Origin: Intrasporangium oryzae NRRL B-24470
GTDB taxonomy: Bacteria > Actinomycetota > Actinomycetes > Actinomycetales > Dermatophilaceae
Length of the DNA stretch: 64,000 bases
Direction of reading: 5' to 3'
Assembly (NCBI RefSeq): GCF_000576595.1
Contig: NZ_AWSA01000007.1
Coordinates: forward strand, 62,001 to 126,000
Made by a program: the position numbers and the translations under genes. Of this stretch, positions 60,821 to 64,000 are shown piece by piece (within the stretch, counting starts at the first letter, position 1; the number at the start of each line of letters is the position of its first letter). A model generated the notes under the pieces. It did no database searches. It had not been told where the DNA came from and saw only the letters and a program-made list of their open reading frames with translations.

Positions 60821-61235
60821 GGTCGAGGTCGCGGCTGGTGCAGAGCGGGTGCTCGCCACCCTCCGCGACGTCGCGAGCCAGCCGCAGTGGGTCCCGGCGA
60901 TCCGGGAGGCCGAGGTGCTCGAGGTCGACGAGCTGGGCCTCCCCCGGACAGCCCGCTTCGCCGCCGCGACCGCAGTCGGCACCGACCGCTACACCCTCGC
61001 CTACGAGCACTCGCCCGACGGGATGCGATGGACGATGGTCGAAGGACGCCTCCAGACGGGGCAGGAAGGCGACTACGCCGTCGAGTCCCTGGGCCCCGAC
61101 CGGGCCCGGGTCACCTACGACCTGACGATCCACCACAGCCTGCCGTTGCCCGGGTTCGTCCGCTCGCGGATCATCGCCGGCCTCGTCGACGAGACGCTCT
61201 CCGGGCTGCAGGAACGAATGGCCGCCTCGACCTGA
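60795..61235 (+). CDS. SRPBCC/polyketide cyclase-like protein
   Basis: 146 residues from a GTG with AAGGAG upstream, overlapping the WS/DGAT 3' end by 26 bases. START-like SRPBCC fold (hydrophobic ligand cavity) is suggested by LATLRDVASQPQWVPAIREAEVLEVDELG and the amphipathic C-terminal helix. Commonly a lipid- or polyketide-binding protein. Coupling to WS/DGAT suggests a role in lipid handling (inference). Confidence 0.78.
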   Translation: MPTDHARREVEVAAGAERVLATLRDVASQPQWVPAIREAEVLEVDELGLPRTARFAAATAVGTDRYTLAYEHSPDGMRWTMVEGRLQTGQEGDYAVESLGPDRARVTYDLTIHHSLPLPGFVRSRIIAGLVDETLSGLQERMAAST

Positions 61236-61269
61236 CCATGGCCGCTGCGGCCGTCGTAGGGTGACGATC

Positions 61270-62253
61270 ATGACCGCCGCGACCAGTGTCTTCGTCACCG
61301 AACCCGGGGATGGCAGCGTCCTCGCCGTGCAGACCCACGACCTGCCCGACCCGGGTCCCGGAGAGGTCCAGGTCGAGGTCGCGGCAGCCGGCGTCAACTT
61401 CATCGACGTCTACAAGCGCCAGGGCGTCTACCCCACCCCGACGCCGTTCGTCCTCGGCGAGGAGGGCGCCGGCACCGTCGTCGCGCTCGGGCCCGGGGTC
61501 ACCGACCACGCGGTCGGAGACCGGGTCGCGTGGTGCCAGTCGTCGGGCAGCGAGACGACGCTCACCAACAAGCCCGTGCGGGCGCTCGTGCGGGTCCCCG
61601 ACGGGGTCGACCTCGAGGTCGCCGCAGCGGCCATGCTCCAGGGGCTCACCGCCCACTACCTCGTCAACAGCACGTATGCCGTCGGGCCGGGTGACGTGGC
61701 CCTCGTGCACGCCGCGGCCGGCGGGGTCGGGCAGCTGCTCGTCCAGATGATCGTCGCGAAGTGCGGCACGGTGGTCGCAACCGCCGGATCCGACGCCAAG
61801 CTCGAGATCGCCCGGTCCCGTGGTGCCCAGCATCTCGTCAACTACTCCACCGTCGACGACCTCGCGGCGGCGGTCCGGGCCGCGGCCGGGCGCGGCGTCG
61901 ACGTCGCCTACGACGGGGTGGGCCGGTCGACGTTCGACGCGTCCCTCGCCTCGCTCCGCCCGCGCGGGATGATGGTCCTCTTCGGCGGCGCGAGCGGGCA
62001 GGTGCCGCCGTTCGACATCCAGCGGCTCAACGCCGGTGGCTCGCTCTATCTCACGCGCCCCACCCTCGGCCACTATGTCGCCGACCGGTCCGAGTACGAG
62101 TGGCGGGCCGGAGAGGTGCTCGGTGCGATCGCCGACGGCTCGCTCGACATCGCCGTCGGCGGCCGCTACCCCCTCAGCGAGGCGGCAGCGGCATACGAGG
62201 CCCTCGAGGGTCGCGCGACGACCGGCAAGCTCATCCTGGTGCCGGCCGCATGA
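61270..62253 (+). CDS. qor: Quinone oxidoreductase (MDR family)
   Basis: 327 residues. AAGVNFIDVYKRQGVYP (about 40-56) and the nucleotide motif HAAAGGVGQLLVQM (about 150) are classic for NADPH:quinone reductase Qor, zinc-free medium-chain reductases. TAGG spacing favours the ATG at 61270 over a GTG three codons earlier. Its last codons overlap the next gene. Confidence 0.93.
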   Translation: MTAATSVFVTEPGDGSVLAVQTHDLPDPGPGEVQVEVAAAGVNFIDVYKRQGVYPTPTPFVLGEEGAGTVVALGPGVTDHAVGDRVAWCQSSGSETTLTNKPVRALVRVPDGVDLEVAAAAMLQGLTAHYLVNSTYAVGPGDVALVHAAAGGVGQLLVQMIVAKCGTVVATAGSDAKLEIARSRGAQHLVNYSTVDDLAAAVRAAAGRGVDVAYDGVGRSTFDASLASLRPRGMMVLFGGASGQVPPFDIQRLNAGGSLYLTRPTLGHYVADRSEYEWRAGEVLGAIADGSLDIAVGGRYPLSEAAAAYEALEGRATTGKLILVPAA

Positions 62254-63803
62254 GCCGGGTCCTCCTCGTCCACGGGCGGATCCGCACCGGCGTGGACGAC
62301 GCTCCCTGGACCGATGCCCTGCTCGTCGAGGACGGCGTGGTCGTCGCGGTCGGCGACGAGGCCCGCGCCTCGGGCCTGCCCGCGGTCGAGCTCCCCGGAG
62401 AGCTCGTCATGCCCGGTCTCCACGACGCCCACATCCACACCGAGTGGCAGGCCCGTGACCTGTCGTCCGTCGACCTGCGCGAGGCTGCGTCGCTCGACGA
62501 GGCGCTCGCGCTGATCCGCGCGCACGTGGCGGGGCTCCCCGACGGTGAGTGGCTCCACAGCGGCCGCTGGAACAGCAACCGCTGGGCCGTCCCGATCCAG
62601 CCCGACCGCTACGCGCTCGACGCGGCCTGCCGCGACCGGGTCGCCGCGCTCTCGAGCGTCGACGGCCACACGATCTGGGCCAACTCGCTCGCGCTGCGCC
62701 TGGCGGGGATCACCCGCGAGACGCCCGACCCGGTCGGTGGAGAGATCGTCCGCGACCCCACGGGCCAGCCGACCGGCATCCTGCGTGAGTCGGCGCAAGA
62801 GCTGCTGAAGGCGATCCCTGACAAGCCGGTCTCACCCCTGCGGCCGTGGCTCGAAGGCCTCCAGGAGTGGCTGCTGTCCGTCGGGCTGACGAGCATCACC
62901 GACATCGACGGCGAGGAGGCGCGCGAGGCGTATGCCGCCATGCACGCCGACGGCGCCCTCCGGCTCCGCGTCACCAAGTGCGTCCGCGACGATGACCTCG
63001 AGCTGGCCATCGCCGAGGGGCGCCGGGCCGGCCAGGGCGACGAGCGCTTCCGCGTCGGCCCGGTCAAGTTCTTCAGCGACGGGGCGCTGGGCTCGCACAC
63101 GGCCCACATGACCGAGCCCTTCGTCGGGCACGAGGGGTGCGGGATCGCCGTGACCCCCTACCCCGTCCTCCTCCAGCGCATCCGGATGTCGCTCGAGGCC
63201 GGACTCGACGTCTGCACCCACGCGATCGGCGACGAGGCCAACCGGCTCGTCCTCGACGCCTTCGCGACGATGCGCGGCGAGGGCCACAAGGGCATCCTGC
63301 GGATCGAGCACGCGCAGCACGTGCGGCTCGACGACGTCCCCCGCTTCCGCGAGCTCGATGTCATCGCGTCGATGCAGCCGAGCCACTGCACGGCCGACCT
63401 CGAGCTCGCCGACGCGATCATCGGCGACCGGCCCCTCGCCTCGTACGCGTGGCGCACCCTGCTCGACGCCGGGGCCCGCCTCGCGTTCGGATCGGACGCG
63501 CCGGTCGAGGACCCCAACCCGTTCTTCGGCCTGCACGCCGCGGTGACCCGTCAGCGCGCCGACGGGTTCCCGCCCGGCGGCTGGCGCCCGGACGAGCGGA
63601 TCAGCCTCGACGAGGCCGTCCACGCGCACACGGTCGGCGCCCACGAGGCCGTCGGGCGCACCGACGTGGGCCGGCTCGCCGTGGGCCAGCTCGCCGACCT
63701 CGTCTGCCTCGACCGCGACCTCTGGTCGGTGGAGCCCGACGCGATCCGCGACACGCAGGTGCTCCAGACCTGGGTGGGCGGGGAGCTCGCGTTCGAGCGC
63801 TGA
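62250..63803 (+). CDS. YtcJ-like amidohydrolase (amidohydrolase superfamily 3)
   Basis: 517 residues. Metal motif LHDAHIHTEWQ (about 56-66), SDGALGSHTAH (about 276), the late HAIGDEAN and EHAQHV, and GSDAPVEDPNPF (Asp about 416) give a complete amidohydrolase metal site. The ATGA overlap with qor shows coupling. Substrate unknown; the family deacetylates or hydrolyses imides and N-acyl groups. A link to the pyrimidine island is not evident. Confidence 0.9.
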   Translation: MSRVLLVHGRIRTGVDDAPWTDALLVEDGVVVAVGDEARASGLPAVELPGELVMPGLHDAHIHTEWQARDLSSVDLREAASLDEALALIRAHVAGLPDGEWLHSGRWNSNRWAVPIQPDRYALDAACRDRVAALSSVDGHTIWANSLALRLAGITRETPDPVGGEIVRDPTGQPTGILRESAQELLKAIPDKPVSPLRPWLEGLQEWLLSVGLTSITDIDGEEAREAYAAMHADGALRLRVTKCVRDDDLELAIAEGRRAGQGDERFRVGPVKFFSDGALGSHTAHMTEPFVGHEGCGIAVTPYPVLLQRIRMSLEAGLDVCTHAIGDEANRLVLDAFATMRGEGHKGILRIEHAQHVRLDDVPRFRELDVIASMQPSHCTADLELADAIIGDRPLASYAWRTLLDAGARLAFGSDAPVEDPNPFFGLHAAVTRQRADGFPPGGWRPDERISLDEAVHAHTVGAHEAVGRTDVGRLAVGQLADLVCLDRDLWSVEPDAIRDTQVLQTWVGGELAFER

Positions 63804-63832
63804 GCCGTCCCCGCGGCATACGTCTCGTCGGT

Positions 63833-63917
63833 GTTTCGGATGACGACCACGATCGCCTCGCCGGGCCAGTCTCTGTGCTCAGGACGACAGCCGAGCCTCG
63901 TTCATGGTCGTCCTCCG
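63833..63917. repeat. Imperfect inverted repeat downstream of the amidohydrolase
   Basis: GGATGACGACCACGA near 63838 is mirrored near 63903 with 13 of 15 bases matching. It lies between convergent genes and may act as a terminator. Confidence 0.45.
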
Positions 63918-63925
63918 GAACGCGG

Positions 63926-64000
63926 TCAGGGCGCTCCAGGGACGACCGCGAGCAGGAGTGTCGCGAAGAGGGTGAGGCCACCGACCACCAGCAGGAAGAT
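63926..64000 (-). CDS. 3' end of an unidentified membrane protein gene (5' part beyond window)
   Basis: The last 24 codons of a minus-strand frame end at TGA (63926-63928) and spell a hydrophobic helix (IFLLVVGGLTLFATLLLAVV). Typical of a membrane protein C-terminus; nothing more can be said. Confidence 0.6.
   Translation of the reverse strand: MFLLVVGGLTLFATLLLAVVPGAP

Overview
The window is high-GC, gene-dense bacterial chromosome with no RNA operons, tRNA genes, prophage or CRISPR. Gene families and synteny point to an actinomycete. Succinyl-CoA ligase (sucC-sucD), a PerM-like membrane protein, purN and purH lie in the order known from Mycobacterium. A PucR regulator, HyuA/HyuB, PcrA and a WS/DGAT acyltransferase fit the same picture. 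The overall feel is Micrococcales (Intrasporangiaceae-like), but that placement is an impression, not a measurement.

Layout. 1-4.6 kb: a partial FAD oxidoreductase and a heterodimeric ABC exporter. 4.7-20.4 kb: first half of a catabolic island. It holds an AllF/AllG/AllH-type transcarbamylase operon (minus strand), a divergent PucR regulator, an intact IS1182-family element, a UraA/RutG-type permease, a three-subunit molybdenum hydroxylase with a CoxG protein, and a nitrilase-superfamily amidase. 20.5-33 kb: an unrelated block with an MFS transporter and persulfide-dioxygenase/rhodanese under a CstR-like operator, a DUF2202 ferritin-like protein, a two-component system, a large LAL regulator, an acyltransferase-SGNH protein, and an RDD protein next to a protein built of 9-residue repeats. 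33.3-45 kb: second half of the island, with HyuA/HyuB, an NmrA-like protein, a TrmB/LuxR-like regulator, a CaiB CoA-transferase, a fused carboxyltransferase, carbamate kinase and a ring-opening amidohydrolase (barbiturase/AtzD family). 45-56 kb: housekeeping (OsmC, purH under a ZTP riboswitch, purN, perM, polysaccharide deacetylase, sucCD, B12-binding subunit, lipase, M23 peptidase). 56-64 kb: PcrA/UvrD helicase, GNAT, WS/DGAT, SRPBCC, quinone oxidoreductase, YtcJ-like amidohydrolase and the 3' end of a membrane-protein gene.

How the island may work (inference). The permease has uracil-transporter motifs, the molybdenum enzyme could oxidise uracil to barbiturate, and the ring-opening amidohydrolase could give 3-oxo-3-ureidopropanoate (ureidomalonate). 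That compound is one CH2 longer than oxalurate, the substrate made and split by AllFGH oxamate transcarbamylase. The AllFGH homologues could therefore phosphorolyse it to malonamate plus carbamoyl phosphate, and the carbamate kinase would harvest ATP. The amidase, CoA-transferase and carboxyltransferase would then take malonamate through malonate to malonyl-CoA and acetyl-CoA. Four of the island's promoter regions share a 17-bp dyad (GGCA-N5-TGCCAA), which supports a common regulon.

Two sequence-level signals stand out. The octamer GTATGCCG (extended GTATGCCGCYGGGC) occurs about 36 times on both strands, in genes and between them, and forms the stems of terminator-like hairpins, much as DNA uptake sequences do in other bacteria. 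A 68-bp perfect palindrome at 42531-42598 has a decayed relative at 15484-15547.
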